A DNA stretch of 64,000 nt from Bacillus siamensis KCTC 13613 (GTDB taxonomy: Bacteria > Bacillota > Bacilli > Bacillales > Bacillaceae), in contig NZ_AJVF01000037.1 in NCBI RefSeq assembly GCF_000262045.1, positions 1 to 64,000 of the forward strand. Direction: 5' to 3'. Shown piece after piece: positions 25,270-33,929 of the stretch (positions are counted from its first letter, which is position 1; every line of letters begins with the position of its first letter). The notes below the pieces were generated by a model that was given only the letters and a program-made list of their open reading frames with translations, was not told the origin of the DNA and searched no databases. Made by a program: the position numbers and the translations under genes.

Positions 25270-25300
25270 AAAAAAACCAAGAGCCGTCACAGCCCCTGGT
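25270..25300 (-). terminator. gldA terminator
   Basis: Imperfect stem AACCAGGGGCTG / CGGCTCTTGGTT on the minus strand followed by T7. Confidence 0.6.
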
Positions 25301-25323
25301 TTCAAATCGCGCGATGAAAATGT

Positions 25324-26436
25324 TTACGCATGCTTTTCTTTAAACGCTTTTGCGTATTGGTCGGCCGCTATAATAGCATCCGCCACGTCGTCAGCCGTCA
25401 CATCAAAAGCGGCATGAATCGTTTCTTCCTCAATCGTCGCGGCTTCTGCCACTTTCATAATATCCTCTTTCGATGCGTCTTTTAATTTGATGTCTTCAAG
25501 TGTGACTGGCAGTCCCAAGCTGATATAAAACGCGATATACCGCTCAATTTCTTCAAGCGAACGTTTTTCCAGCGCCAACTGAACGAGCGTGCCGAATGCC
25601 ACTTTTTCACCGTGGGTTAAGTGATGGATTTCTCCTTCAAGCGCGGTGAAGCCGTTGTGAATGGCATGCGCCGCAGCCAAGCCTCCGCTTTCAAATCCCA
25701 GTCCGCTCAGAAGTGTATTCGCTTCAACTACCGCTTCCAATGCGGGCGTAACGGCTTTCGCTTTTACAGACTCATAAGCGAGACGGCCGTATTTGAATAA
25801 TACCGCTTCACATTTTTCCGCGATAGCCTCTCCGGCGATTGTCGGAATTCCGCCTGCCATCGTTTTACCGCCATTGGCGATGACACTGCGCGCCTCTATC
25901 CACGTCGCCATCGCATCGGCAATCCCTGATGCTAAAAAGCGCGGCGGAGCTTCTGCAACGATTTTCGTATCGACCAGAACCAGATCAGGATTCTTATGGT
26001 AGAAACGATAATTTTCAAACGCGCCTTGTTCAGAATACACGACAGACAGCCCGCTTGTCGGGGCATCCGTCGAAGCGGCCGTCGGCACGATAACAGTGTA
26101 GCCGTTTATTTCATCTGATACCGCTTTGGCCGTATCAAGCGTTTTACCGCCGCCGACTCCGATTACAATGGACGCGCCCGCTTTCTCTGCGATGCCCGCA
26201 ATTCTTTTCATTTCTTCTTGGGAGGCTTCCCCGTTGAAAACCGCCTCTTCAGCCGAAATGCTGCTTTTCTTTAATTCAGCCGTCACTTTGTGACCCGCGA
26301 TATCCCATACGGTTTTGTCTGCAATGACGATGGCTTTTTCACCAACGCCCTCAAGGTGTCCGCCGATCGTTTCAATTGCGTTTTTTCCCTGCACATATTT
26401 AGCCGGACTGATAAAAATTCGTTCCAATGTTCTCAT
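25324..26436 (-). CDS. gldA: Glycerol dehydrogenase
   Basis: A 370-aa iron-type alcohol dehydrogenase-fold enzyme. NAD-binding motif [14 protein letters not shown] (about 94-107) and the zinc ligands in [10 protein letters not shown] (Asp about 171), AAHAIHNGF (His about 253) and THGEKVAFG (His about 271) match zinc-dependent GldA, which oxidises glycerol to dihydroxyacetone with NAD+. Cytosolic. It ends with EKHA and a terminator. The start ATG follows GAAGGGATGAG. No dihydroxyacetone kinase or glycerol facilitator adjoins it. Confidence 0.85.
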   Translation of the reverse strand: MRTLERIFISPAKYVQGKNAIETIGGHLEGVGEKAIVIADKTVWDIAGHKVTAELKKSSISAEEAVFNGEASQEEMKRIAGIAEKAGASIVIGVGGGKTLDTAKAVSDEINGYTVIVPTAASTDAPTSGLSVVYSEQGAFENYRFYHKNPDLVLVDTKIVAEAPPRFLASGIADAMATWIEARSVIANGGKTMAGGIPTIAGEAIAEKCEAVLFKYGRLAYESVKAKAVTPALEAVVEANTLLSGLGFESGGLAAAHAIHNGFTALEGEIHHLTHGEKVAFGTLVQLALEKRSLEEIERYIAFYISLGLPVTLEDIKLKDASKEDIMKVAEAATIEEETIHAAFDVTADDVADAIIAADQYAKAFKEKHA

Positions 26437-26564
26437 CCCTTCTTTGTTGCTTTATTCCATTTCTCTAATCAATAGATTAGAAGTAAAAACTCTTCTGATA
26501 TAATTCCTTGTTTTTATTTCATTCAAACCTCATATATACAATAGAAAATTCAATTTTTACGTCA

Positions 26565-26593
26565 TTGACAAGATGTGAAGGTGTCTATATAAT
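26565..26593 (+). promoter_or_regulatory. Consensus sigma-A promoter of the YitT-family gene
   Basis: TTGACA, 17 nt, TATAAT: both hexamers and the spacing are perfect. It is the strongest protein-gene promoter in the window yet lies about 145 nt before the start codon, behind a structured leader. Confidence 0.8.
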
Positions 26594-26604
26594 CTTCGAT
26601 ATTG

Positions 26605-26702
26605 AAGCTGATCATTCTTTACTGAATGAACAAACGAGATTGTGAATGATTCGTCTTAAAAATTATTTAGTTCTGCTGGATAATTTTTGAGGCGTTTTTG
26701 TT
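26605..26702 (+). promoter_or_regulatory. Structured leader with candidate attenuator
   Basis: The leader can form ATCATTC/GAATGAT (26611-26617 with about 26644-26650) and then a hairpin TTAAAAATTAT-loop-ATAATTTTTGA followed by GGCGTTTTTGTTTTG, which looks like an intrinsic terminator before the coding region. A shorter alternative pair CATTC/GAATG exists. I do not recognise it as a known riboswitch. Confidence 0.4.
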
Positions 26703-26737
26703 TTGTATATATTTTTGACTGCGGAGGAGGTTTGCAC

Positions 26738-27595
26738 ATGAAGAATATTTGCAAGGATATACTGATGATTATGGCCGGAGCCTTTCTTATCGCGGCATCC
26801 GTGGAATTTTTCGTCATCCCGAATCATCTGGGGGACGGCAGCACCGTGGGAATCGCTCTCGTTTTATATTATCTTTTCCATATACCTGCAAGCATTACAA
26901 CTCTGGTTGTAAATTTGATTTTTATCGGGCTGGCTTATAAATTTTTAACGAAAAAGACAATTTTATATACGATACTCGGCACGGGAATGACTTCTGTTTT
27001 TCTCAGCATCGTCAGCTTTATTCCATTCGGCGTGCACGACATGGTGCTCGGGATTGTATTCGGCGCTCTGCTGATGGGAGCAGGGCTGGCATTGATCTTT
27101 ATCGCTGACGGATCTACCGGCGGAACCACGCTTTTGGCGTATTTATTGAATTACACAAAGGGCTTTAACATCTCCAAAAGCATGTTTTATATGGATTGCG
27201 TCATTATTTTCGCGTCCGTTTTAGCGATCGGCATCAATCATATGCTGTATACGTTTATATTCGTTTATCTGTGTGCCAAAATCGTCGATATTGTCATTGA
27301 GGGTTTCCATAATAAAAAAGCTCTCACCATTATGTCCGACCAATACGAAGAGATCGCCAAAGCCATCACGTCCGAATACGGCAACGCGGCGACGATTTTT
27401 TACGGATACGGGTATTACGGCAGCAAAGACAAGCGTATTATCTATGTCGTCATTAAAAAGAACGAATTGCTGAAAATCAAAAAACACGTTCAAAAAATTG
27501 ATCCAAAATCATTTATCGTTATTCATGAAGTAAAAGAAGCTGTCGGAGGACAATTCGGCTTTACTAACCTGCCTGCCGCCGCGAATGAGAAATAA
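26738..27595 (+). CDS. YitT/DUF2179-family membrane protein
   Basis: A 285-aa protein of the YitT family (B. subtilis YdeO, YitT, YxkD, YpjC, YvjA). Five to six membrane helices (about residues 5-200) contain VIPNHLGDGSTVGIALVLYY and IADGSTGGTTLLAYLL, the paired family motifs, followed by a cytosolic DUF2179 domain (about 215-280) with IIYVVIKKNELLKIK. The reading is most like YdeO. Start at 26738 with GGAGGAGG upstream. Physiological role unknown; one inference is solute export controlled by the upstream leader. Confidence 0.75.
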   Translation: MKNICKDILMIMAGAFLIAASVEFFVIPNHLGDGSTVGIALVLYYLFHIPASITTLVVNLIFIGLAYKFLTKKTILYTILGTGMTSVFLSIVSFIPFGVHDMVLGIVFGALLMGAGLALIFIADGSTGGTTLLAYLLNYTKGFNISKSMFYMDCVIIFASVLAIGINHMLYTFIFVYLCAKIVDIVIEGFHNKKALTIMSDQYEEIAKAITSEYGNAATIFYGYGYYGSKDKRIIYVVIKKNELLKIKKHVQKIDPKSFIVIHEVKEAVGGQFGFTNLPAAANEK

Positions 27596-27599
27596 CCGC

Positions 27600-27628
27600 C
27601 TGCAGTGTACAGCTGCAGGCTTTTTATA
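27600..27628 (+). terminator. Terminator of the YitT-family gene
   Basis: GCCTGCAG-TGTACAG-CTGCAGGC followed by TTTTTAT. Confidence 0.85.
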
Positions 27629-27708
27629 TCGCCCTTCCCCGCTCAAAGGTTTTTGCATCTTTTCGATCGAAGTATTAGCATGAAACCTTTTGGATGGGAG
27701 AATGTAAA

Positions 27709-28236
27709 ATGAAGATCAAAACCGACAGGCTCGTGATCCGGACATTTGAACGGGAAGATTGGCAAGACGTTTATGAGTACACGTCAAATCCGGAGGTCAT
27801 GAAGTATATACCGGAAGGCGTCTTTTCCGAAGAAGACGCCAAGAAATTCGTTATTGAAAACAGCGGTGAACATGCTGAAAAGTATCCCGTTTTATTGAAG
27901 AATGAAAAAACGGTCATTGGCCACATTGCTTTTTTTAAGTATTTTGGCGACCATACGTATGAAATCGGCTGGGTGTTTCACCCGGAATATCAGGGCAAAG
28001 GATATGCTTCAGAGGCTGCACGCGCCGTGCTGGCATTCGGGTTTAACGAGATGAAATTACACCGAATCATTGCGACATGCCAGCCGGAAAATACGGCTTC
28101 GCACCGGGTGATGGAAAAGATCGGAATGAGACGGGAAGGTTTCTTCAAAAAATGCATCCCCCATGAAAATCACTGGTGGGATGAATATTATTATGCGGTG
28201 TTAGAAGAAGAGCGGGAAGCCTCGAATCTGGAATAA
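27709..28236 (+). CDS. RimJ/RimL-type GNAT acetyltransferase
   Basis: A 175-aa GNAT protein. It begins IKTDRLVIRTFEREDWQDV, the usual RimJ/RimL start, and has the acetyl-CoA loop VFHPEYQGKGYASEAARAVL and CQPENTASHRVMEKIGMRREG, which mark the ribosomal-protein/small-molecule acetyltransferase group. ATG at 27709 with GGGAGA 8 nt upstream is preferred over ATG 27694, which precedes that RBS. It is similar to B. subtilis YoaA-type proteins. Substrate unknown. Confidence 0.75.
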   Translation: MKIKTDRLVIRTFEREDWQDVYEYTSNPEVMKYIPEGVFSEEDAKKFVIENSGEHAEKYPVLLKNEKTVIGHIAFFKYFGDHTYEIGWVFHPEYQGKGYASEAARAVLAFGFNEMKLHRIIATCQPENTASHRVMEKIGMRREGFFKKCIPHENHWWDEYYYAVLEEEREASNLE

Positions 28237-28250
28237 AAAGGCGAATACCC

Positions 28251-28280
28251 TTTGCTCTTACAGGTAAGTGTGTGCTACAC
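28251..28280 (+). promoter_or_regulatory. Candidate vmlR promoter
   Basis: TTGCTC (28251-28256) and TACACT (about 28275-28280) with an 18-nt spacer, just before the attenuator leader. Confidence 0.45.
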
Positions 28281-28296
28281 TGTTTGTAACAAATAC

Positions 28297-28490
28297 GAAG
28301 GGACGATGGGTGGACAATGATTAACTAATCTTATTTTGACCGTTTGAAATCAAATATTTCAAATTAGAAAAAATAGGATTAGTCTGCCCATTTTCTATAC
28401 GATACGAAAGCTATGTGAAAATAGCTTATTTGATCATGCACAGGTACGGCTAATCCTTCCAAATCAATTGGGAGGATTTTTTTGTCCTCC
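28297..28490 (+). promoter_or_regulatory. vmlR attenuator leader
   Basis: The leader has a ribosome-occupied 5' segment, then three competing helices. ACTAATCTTATTTT (28324-28337) can pair with AAAATAGGATTAGT (28370-28383). The latter's GGATTAG can instead pair with GGCTAATCC (28448-28456), which also forms the 5' arm of the terminator AATCCTTCC / GGGAGGATT-TTTTT (28452-28483). This is the ribosome-mediated attenuation design known for vmlR and other ABC-F genes: drug-stalled ribosomes on the leader ORF free GGATTAG to break the terminator. Confidence 0.8.
28310..28324 (+). CDS. vmlR leader peptide MDND
   Basis: GTG GAC AAT GAT TAA, with AAGGGA about 7 nt upstream. An overlapping ATG at 28306 would give MGGQ but is too close to the RBS. 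The ORF covers the start of the first attenuator helix, as expected for a sensing uORF. Confidence 0.5.
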   Translation: MDND

Positions 28491-28512
28491 CTTTAAAGCG
28501 AGGGATTGACAT

Positions 28513-30141
28513 ATGAAAGAAATATTAAAATTAAGCGGCATCAGTTATGAAATCAACAGTGTGCCCCTTTTTGAACAGATCAGCGCAAGCGTTCAGCTGG
28601 GCGACATTATCGGCGTTATCGGCAAAAACGGCGCCGGCAAATCTTTATTGCTGCAAATGATCTGCAATAAAACAGCGCCGTCACAAGGACAGATTCAGAT
28701 GATGCAAGATGTGAACATATATATGGTGGAACAAGAAACGGAAGCTTATGATTCCGGCCAACCGGAGCCTGCAGAAGCAGCCCTGTTAGAAAAATGGAAC
28801 GTGCCCGCCCGCACCTTTTCACAATTAAGCGGCGGAGAAAAACTGAAAGCCCGGCTTGCCAAAGGATTCTCCTCCTCAAGCGGTCTTTTGTTATTAGATG
28901 AACCGACGAACCACCTCGATCAGCAAAGTTTAGACATATTGCTTAATCAGATCAAGAACTATAAGGGCACCATTATTTTCGTATCACATGACCGTGCATT
29001 TTTGGATGCGGCGGCGACAAAAATCTGGTCGATCGAAGGAAAGAAACTCATTGAACATAAAGGGAATTATTCAAGCTATATGGAGGTCCGCAAACAGAGA
29101 AGACTGACACAGCAGCGGGAATATGAGAATCAGCAGAATATGATCAGACGGATTGAAGCTCAAATGAACGAGCTGAGCGCCTGGTCAGCAAAAGCCCATG
29201 CCCAATCAACGAAAATAGAAGGCTTTAAAGAATACCATCGCGTAAAAGCAAAACGCACGGACGCCCAGATTAAATCAAAACGGAAGCGCCTTGAAAAAGA
29301 GCTTGAAAAAGCGAAAGCAGAACCGGTGGTGGCGGAGTATGAAGTCCGTTTTTCCATTGAGCACCGCAAAAAAGCGGGAAAGCGTTTTTTAGAAGTGAGT
29401 GATCTCACAAAATCGTATGACGGCCGAACGCTGTTCAAAAACGTGAATTTCACTGTTATGCACGGCGAAAAGATTGCCATTACAGGCCCGAACGGGAGCG
29501 GGAAAACAACATTATTGAAGGTCATTCTCGGTCAGGAAAAAGCGCAGGGAAGCATATGGATATCTCCGTCTGCAAACGTCGGATATTTAACGCAGGAAGT
29601 ATTCGACCTTCCGCTTGATAAAACCCCCGAACAGCTTTTTCACAAAGAAACGTTCGAAGCAAGGGGAAATGTTCAAGCTCTCATGAAGCATTTAGGATTT
29701 ACCGCAGCGCAATGGACGGAACCCATCGGCAAGATGAGCATGGGAGAGCGGGTCAAATGCAAGCTGATGGCGTTTATTCTGGAGGAGAAAGATGTGCTGA
29801 TTCTGGATGAGCCGACAAACCACCTTGACCTGCCGTCACGCGAGCAGCTTGAAGACACATTGGCTCAATACGACGGTACGCTCATCATCGTATCGCACGA
29901 TCGCTACTTTCTCGAAAAGACGACAGACATCCGGCTTGATATCACGAACGGCAGCGTTCAAAAACAATGGAAAGAATCCCCCGCCGCCAGAGATGATATT
30001 GAAGAGCTGCGGTTAAAGCTTGAAACCGAACGGCAGGAAGTCCTCGGAAAGCTCAGCTTCATGACTCCGGCTGATAAACAATATCGTGAGCTTGACCAAA
30101 AATTCAAAGAGCTGACGGAAGAGATCAAGAAATTGAAATGA
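28513..30141 (+). CDS. vmlR: ABC-F ribosome protection protein (lincosamide/streptogramin A/pleuromutilin)
   Basis: A 542-aa ABC-F protein with two nucleotide-binding domains and no membrane part. NBD1: Walker A GKNGAGKS (about 38-45), signature LSGGEK, Walker B LLLLDEPTNH; linker with the long charged helices EGFKEYHRVKAKRTDAQIK (about 235-255); NBD2: GPNGSGKT, MSMGER and VLILDEPTNH. It follows B. subtilis VmlR closely. VmlR binds the stalled ribosome E-site and displaces virginiamycin M, lincomycin and tiamulin. Translation starts at ATG after GAGGGATTG. Expression is controlled by the attenuator upstream. Confidence 0.92.
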   Translation: MKEILKLSGISYEINSVPLFEQISASVQLGDIIGVIGKNGAGKSLLLQMICNKTAPSQGQIQMMQDVNIYMVEQETEAYDSGQPEPAEAALLEKWNVPARTFSQLSGGEKLKARLAKGFSSSSGLLLLDEPTNHLDQQSLDILLNQIKNYKGTIIFVSHDRAFLDAAATKIWSIEGKKLIEHKGNYSSYMEVRKQRRLTQQREYENQQNMIRRIEAQMNELSAWSAKAHAQSTKIEGFKEYHRVKAKRTDAQIKSKRKRLEKELEKAKAEPVVAEYEVRFSIEHRKKAGKRFLEVSDLTKSYDGRTLFKNVNFTVMHGEKIAITGPNGSGKTTLLKVILGQEKAQGSIWISPSANVGYLTQEVFDLPLDKTPEQLFHKETFEARGNVQALMKHLGFTAAQWTEPIGKMSMGERVKCKLMAFILEEKDVLILDEPTNHLDLPSREQLEDTLAQYDGTLIIVSHDRYFLEKTTDIRLDITNGSVQKQWKESPAARDDIEELRLKLETERQEVLGKLSFMTPADKQYRELDQKFKELTEEIKKLK

Positions 30142-30148
30142 ATGTAAA

Positions 30149-30180
30149 GACCCGTGATTATTGTCACGGGTTTTGTTTTA
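30149..30180 (+). terminator. vmlR terminator
   Basis: ACCCGTGA-TTATT-GTCACGGGT followed by TTTGTTTT. Confidence 0.85.
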
Positions 30181-30282
30181 GAAAGCTTACGTATAAAGAG
30201 AATAATTTCAAACTGATTTGTACAACCTACGTTCAGATTTGTTATGAACAGGCTCAGAAAGAAAGGTTCAGGTGAACGAAGA

Positions 30283-31005
30283 ATGGCCAAGCGCATTGGT
30301 ATTACGGGAAATATTATGGCTGATCAATCCGGGCCTTTCCCGGGTTATAATCGGGCGTATGTCAACAATGATTATATTCAGTCTGCTGCCGAGGCCGGCG
30401 GTGTGCCGTTTATATTGCCGGTAATTCAAGAAACTGAGCTTTTAAAGGAACAGGTCTCTCATGTTGACGGCATTATTCTGTCCGGCGGCCAGGATATAGA
30501 CCCGCTGATGTACGGTGAAGAACCTTTACAGGCTTTAAGAAAGACCTTTCCTGACCGGGATGCCTACGAGAAGGAGCTGATCCAAACGGCGGTTGCTTTG
30601 GAGAAGCCGATACTGGCAATCTGCCGGGGGATGCATATATTAAACGTCACTTTCGGGGGGACTTTATACCAGGATCTGACACACGCTTCGTTTGCTGAAA
30701 TTAAGCACGATCAAGAAAAAGATCCCCCGTTAAGAACCCATCATGTTTCTTTTGAAAAAGGAACCCGTCTTCATTCCTTGTTTGGCGATTCAACGCTTGT
30801 GAACTCGTTCCATCACCAAATCATAAAAGAGACAGCGCCATCGTTTAAGGCCGCGGCTTATGCGAAAGACGGGGCCATTGAAGCGATTGAACGGACGGGT
30901 GAATTATTTGTCGTCGGCGTGCAATGGCATCCTGAAATGCTGACAAAAAAACATGAAGATATGAAAAAGCTTTTTTCTCTTTTTATGGATGCGGTCAGCA
31001 CATAA
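30283..31005 (+). CDS. Class I glutamine amidotransferase, PuuD/gamma-glutamyl-GABA hydrolase type
   Basis: A 240-aa C26-type peptidase. The glutaminase nucleophile lies in PILAICRGMHILN (Cys about 111) and the His/Glu pair in VGVQWHPEM (about 215-223); the family loop VDGIILSGGQDIDP is also present. PuuD-like enzymes hydrolyse gamma-glutamyl-GABA in putrescine breakdown. No other puu gene is nearby, so the substrate is uncertain. The ATG at 30283 with AGGTGA upstream is preferred; the upstream ATG at 30244 has no RBS. Confidence 0.78.
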   Translation: MAKRIGITGNIMADQSGPFPGYNRAYVNNDYIQSAAEAGGVPFILPVIQETELLKEQVSHVDGIILSGGQDIDPLMYGEEPLQALRKTFPDRDAYEKELIQTAVALEKPILAICRGMHILNVTFGGTLYQDLTHASFAEIKHDQEKDPPLRTHHVSFEKGTRLHSLFGDSTLVNSFHHQIIKETAPSFKAAAYAKDGAIEAIERTGELFVVGVQWHPEMLTKKHEDMKKLFSLFMDAVST

Positions 31006-31008
31006 AAA

Positions 31009-31035
31009 AAGCAGATCATTATGATCTGCTTTTTC
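31009..31035. terminator. Bidirectional terminator
   Basis: AAAAAGCAGATCAT-TATGATCTGCTTTTT between the amidotransferase and ydfJ. Confidence 0.9.
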
Positions 31036-31038
31036 ATT

Positions 31039-33192
31039 TTATTCTTCCGGTTTCTCCGGCGTTTTGCTTTGTGTCAGCTTATGGCCTTCGATATCCACGT
31101 TCGGAATGATCTTATCCAGCCACTTCGGCAGGTACCAGGCCGCATGTCCCATCAGCTTCATGACACTCGGAATGATGGTCATTCTTACAATGAACGCATC
31201 GAAAAGAACACCGAATGTCATTGCCAATCCCATGGATTTGATCGTAGAGTCCCCTGCGAAGATGAATCCCGCAAAGACGAAAATCATGATCAGCCCCGCC
31301 GCTGTTACGACAGGCCCGCTATGTTTCAATCCGGCATGGATGGCTTGTACCAGGTTTTTTGTTTTGACATATTCTTCTCTCATTCTGCTGACAAGGAATA
31401 CTTGATAGTCCATCGCCAGCCCGAAAAGAATACCGATGGCTAAAATAGGCAGGAAGGCGAGAATCGGACCTTTTTCCGGAATGCTCAGCAAGCCGGTAAA
31501 ATTCCCATCCTGCAGGACGAACACCGATAATCCAAGTGTAGCGGTCATCGTCAGCAAAAAGCCAAGAACGGCCGCCAGCGGCACGAGAAGCGAGCGGAAA
31601 ACAACGGTCAGCAATACAAACGCAAACCCGACAATAAGAATGGCGAATTCCGGAATCGCATCGTTTAACCGGTCTGAAATATCAATATTCACCGCTGTTG
31701 ACCCGGTGACGAGCAGGCGGATACCGTGTTTGTCTGATCGTTTCCGTATATCCTGCACTAACTCTTTCGTCGCCTTATCGTTCGGCCCGGTTTCAGGCAC
31801 TGCCGTAATAATGGCATAATCCCCTTTTTGATTCGGCATGGCAGGGGTGACGCTCGCCACATTGTGCAAGTCCTTTATTTCTTTCACGGCGTCTTGGAAT
31901 GCTTCATTTTTATTGCCCTTGACATCTTTTGCATCGGCAACAATTGTCAGCTTGCCGTTAAAGCCTTCGCCGAATCCTTTAGATAAAAGATCATAGGCAC
32001 GGCGATCCGGACTGTCTTTCGCTTTCATTCCTGCATCAGGCAACCCCAGCTCTAAATGCATGGCCGGCAGACTGATGACGGCTAAAAGAATAATGCTGAA
32101 AATGCTTAACAGAATAGGCCTCTTTGTCACGAAGCGCCCCCAGGCATTCGTGTCGGCACTTTTCTTTTCTTTCTTCTTGTTTGATTTCGGAATCATCCGT
32201 TTTCCTGCGATTGATAACACTGCTGGCACCAGCGTAACAGAAGCCAATACAGCCATCAGCACACTGAGTGCCGCAGTCAGCCCCATCGCAGACATGAACG
32301 GAATGCCGACAACAGTTAATCCGCAAAGCGCCACGATCACAGTCAGTCCGGCAAAAACGACGGCGCTGCCAGCCGTTCCCGCAGCTTTAGCGATCGATTC
32401 ATTTTTTTGTACACCTTCGCCCAAAAACTGACGATGCTTCGTAAAGATAAACAGCGCATAATCAATCCCGACGGCCAGTCCGATCATTCCGGATAATGAA
32501 AGACTGACTGAGGCGATCGTAAAGAACTGTGTCCCAATTAACGTCAGCGCGACGCTTACGCCTAACCCAATCAGGGCCGTGACAATCGGCAGCCCCGCTA
32601 TGACTAATGAACCAAACGTAATGGCCAGTACGACGAATGCCAGCACAATGCCGATAATTTCTGATACACCGCCGACTTCAACACCGGCCCCCGGCACATC
32701 ACCGCTGAGCTCCGTCTGCAGGCCCTTGTCTCCGGCGGCGGACAGACTGTGTTTAATATGTGAAACAGACGCATCCGTAATGTCATCCGCCGCTTTTTTG
32801 TACGTAATATCGGCATATGCCACTGATCCGTCTTTAGAAATGGTTCCTGTCTCAAAAGGACTTGCAATGGAAGCGACTGAATGATCTGTTTTGATCTTCT
32901 TTAAAGTATCTTCGATCGCTTGTTTTTCCGGTTTTGACGTCAATTTCTTCCCGTCTTCAGCTCCGAAAATAACCCGTATGCTTCCTTTATCAGGACCCTT
33001 TGAAAATTCTTTTTGAATGATATCCATCGCCTTTTCAGAAGGTGTGTCGGGAATTGACATATCCTCAGAAAAAGCAGGTTTTAACGAAATGGCGATCACT
33101 ATTGAAGCGATCAGTATCACAAGCCACGCACTGATCATTTTTAATCGGTTGCGGGCAGACCATCCCCCTAATTTATATAAAAATCCAGACAT
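31039..33192 (-). CDS. ydfJ: MMPL/RND-family membrane transporter
   Basis: A 717-aa RND-superfamily (MMPL) protein with two halves, each of one helix plus a large extracytoplasmic loop plus five helices. Visible RND features are GLAVGIDYALFIFTKHR (helix 4 of half 1) and GLAMDYQVFLVSRMREEY (half 2), the proton-relay GxxxDY signature. It corresponds to B. subtilis YdfJ, whose transcription is activated by YdfHI. The start at 33192 follows GGAGAGGAG; an ATG at 33213 lacks a better RBS. Export substrate unknown, lipids or drugs in related proteins. Confidence 0.86.
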   Translation of the reverse strand: MSGFLYKLGGWSARNRLKMISAWLVILIASIVIAISLKPAFSEDMSIPDTPSEKAMDIIQKEFSKGPDKGSIRVIFGAEDGKKLTSKPEKQAIEDTLKKIKTDHSVASIASPFETGTISKDGSVAYADITYKKAADDITDASVSHIKHSLSAAGDKGLQTELSGDVPGAGVEVGGVSEIIGIVLAFVVLAITFGSLVIAGLPIVTALIGLGVSVALTLIGTQFFTIASVSLSLSGMIGLAVGIDYALFIFTKHRQFLGEGVQKNESIAKAAGTAGSAVVFAGLTVIVALCGLTVVGIPFMSAMGLTAALSVLMAVLASVTLVPAVLSIAGKRMIPKSNKKKEKKSADTNAWGRFVTKRPILLSIFSIILLAVISLPAMHLELGLPDAGMKAKDSPDRRAYDLLSKGFGEGFNGKLTIVADAKDVKGNKNEAFQDAVKEIKDLHNVASVTPAMPNQKGDYAIITAVPETGPNDKATKELVQDIRKRSDKHGIRLLVTGSTAVNIDISDRLNDAIPEFAILIVGFAFVLLTVVFRSLLVPLAAVLGFLLTMTATLGLSVFVLQDGNFTGLLSIPEKGPILAFLPILAIGILFGLAMDYQVFLVSRMREEYVKTKNLVQAIHAGLKHSGPVVTAAGLIMIFVFAGFIFAGDSTIKSMGLAMTFGVLFDAFIVRMTIIPSVMKLMGHAAWYLPKWLDKIIPNVDIEGHKLTQSKTPEKPEE

Positions 33193-33246
33193 CGAATACT
33201 CCTCTCCAATCATTACTTTCTGCCTAATTGTAGTTCACATTCACAT

Positions 33247-33275
33247 AAAAAAAACGTACATAGGGGCATGTACGT
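33247..33275 (-). terminator. Hairpin after ydfI
   Basis: AAACGTACAT-GCCCCT-ATGTACGTTT followed by T-run on the minus strand; it should end or attenuate the ydfHI transcript before ydfJ. Confidence 0.75.
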
Positions 33276-33290
33276 TTGGGCAGTTTTTTA

Positions 33291-33929
33291 TTATATATTC
33301 AGTTTCAAAATACCTTTTTGCATGGCAATGGTGACGGCTTCAGTCCGCGAATCCGCTCCTAATTTGTTATAAATCGATGTTAATCTCGCTTTTACCGTCC
33401 GTTCTGAGATTCCTAAATCGAAGGCGATTGCTTTGCTTTTATGCCCTTTCGCCACGGCTTCCAGAACTACGATTTCCTTTTCCGTCAGCTGTGTTTCATT
33501 GGCATTGTTTGCCCGTTCCATTTTCATTTTCCGGAAACGCTGCAAGATGTCCGGCTGCAGAAGCACTTCTCCCCTGACTGCCGCATCCATCGTATGAAAT
33601 AAGGTTTCTGAGCTTGTGTCTTTCAGCAGATAACCGTTTGCGCCTGATTCAATGCCTTCTATCATCAGGTGATCTTCATTATAGGTCGTCAAAATAATGA
33701 TCGGCACATCAGAATGCTCTTTTATCTGTTTAATGGCTTCCAGCCCGCTCATTTCCGGCATGTACAGATCCATGAGAATGACATCGGGCTTTAGTTCCTC
33801 TGCGAGGCGGACGGCGGTTTTCCCGTTTTCCGCTTCTCCCGTTATGGTGTAATGGTCATTTGTTTCTATCAAAAGCTTCAGACCTTCTCTGACGACAAGA
33901 TGGTCATCTGCTATTAACACTTTATACAT
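33291..33929 (-). CDS. ydfI: NarL-family response regulator
   Basis: A 212-aa regulator with an N-terminal receiver domain (phospho-acceptor Asp in DVILMDLYMPEMSG, about residue 54; acidic pair in IADDH; Lys in YLLKDTSSE) and a C-terminal LuxR-type HTH (LTEKEIVVLEAVAKGHKSKAIAF about 148-170). In B. subtilis YdfI activates ydfJ. Start at 33929 with AAGGAGAGG upstream. The gene starts 8 bp inside the ydfH coding end, so kinase and regulator are translationally coupled. Confidence 0.9.
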   Translation of the reverse strand: MYKVLIADDHLVVREGLKLLIETNDHYTITGEAENGKTAVRLAEELKPDVILMDLYMPEMSGLEAIKQIKEHSDVPIIILTTYNEDHLMIEGIESGANGYLLKDTSSETLFHTMDAAVRGEVLLQPDILQRFRKMKMERANNANETQLTEKEIVVLEAVAKGHKSKAIAFDLGISERTVKARLTSIYNKLGADSRTEAVTIAMQKGILKLNI

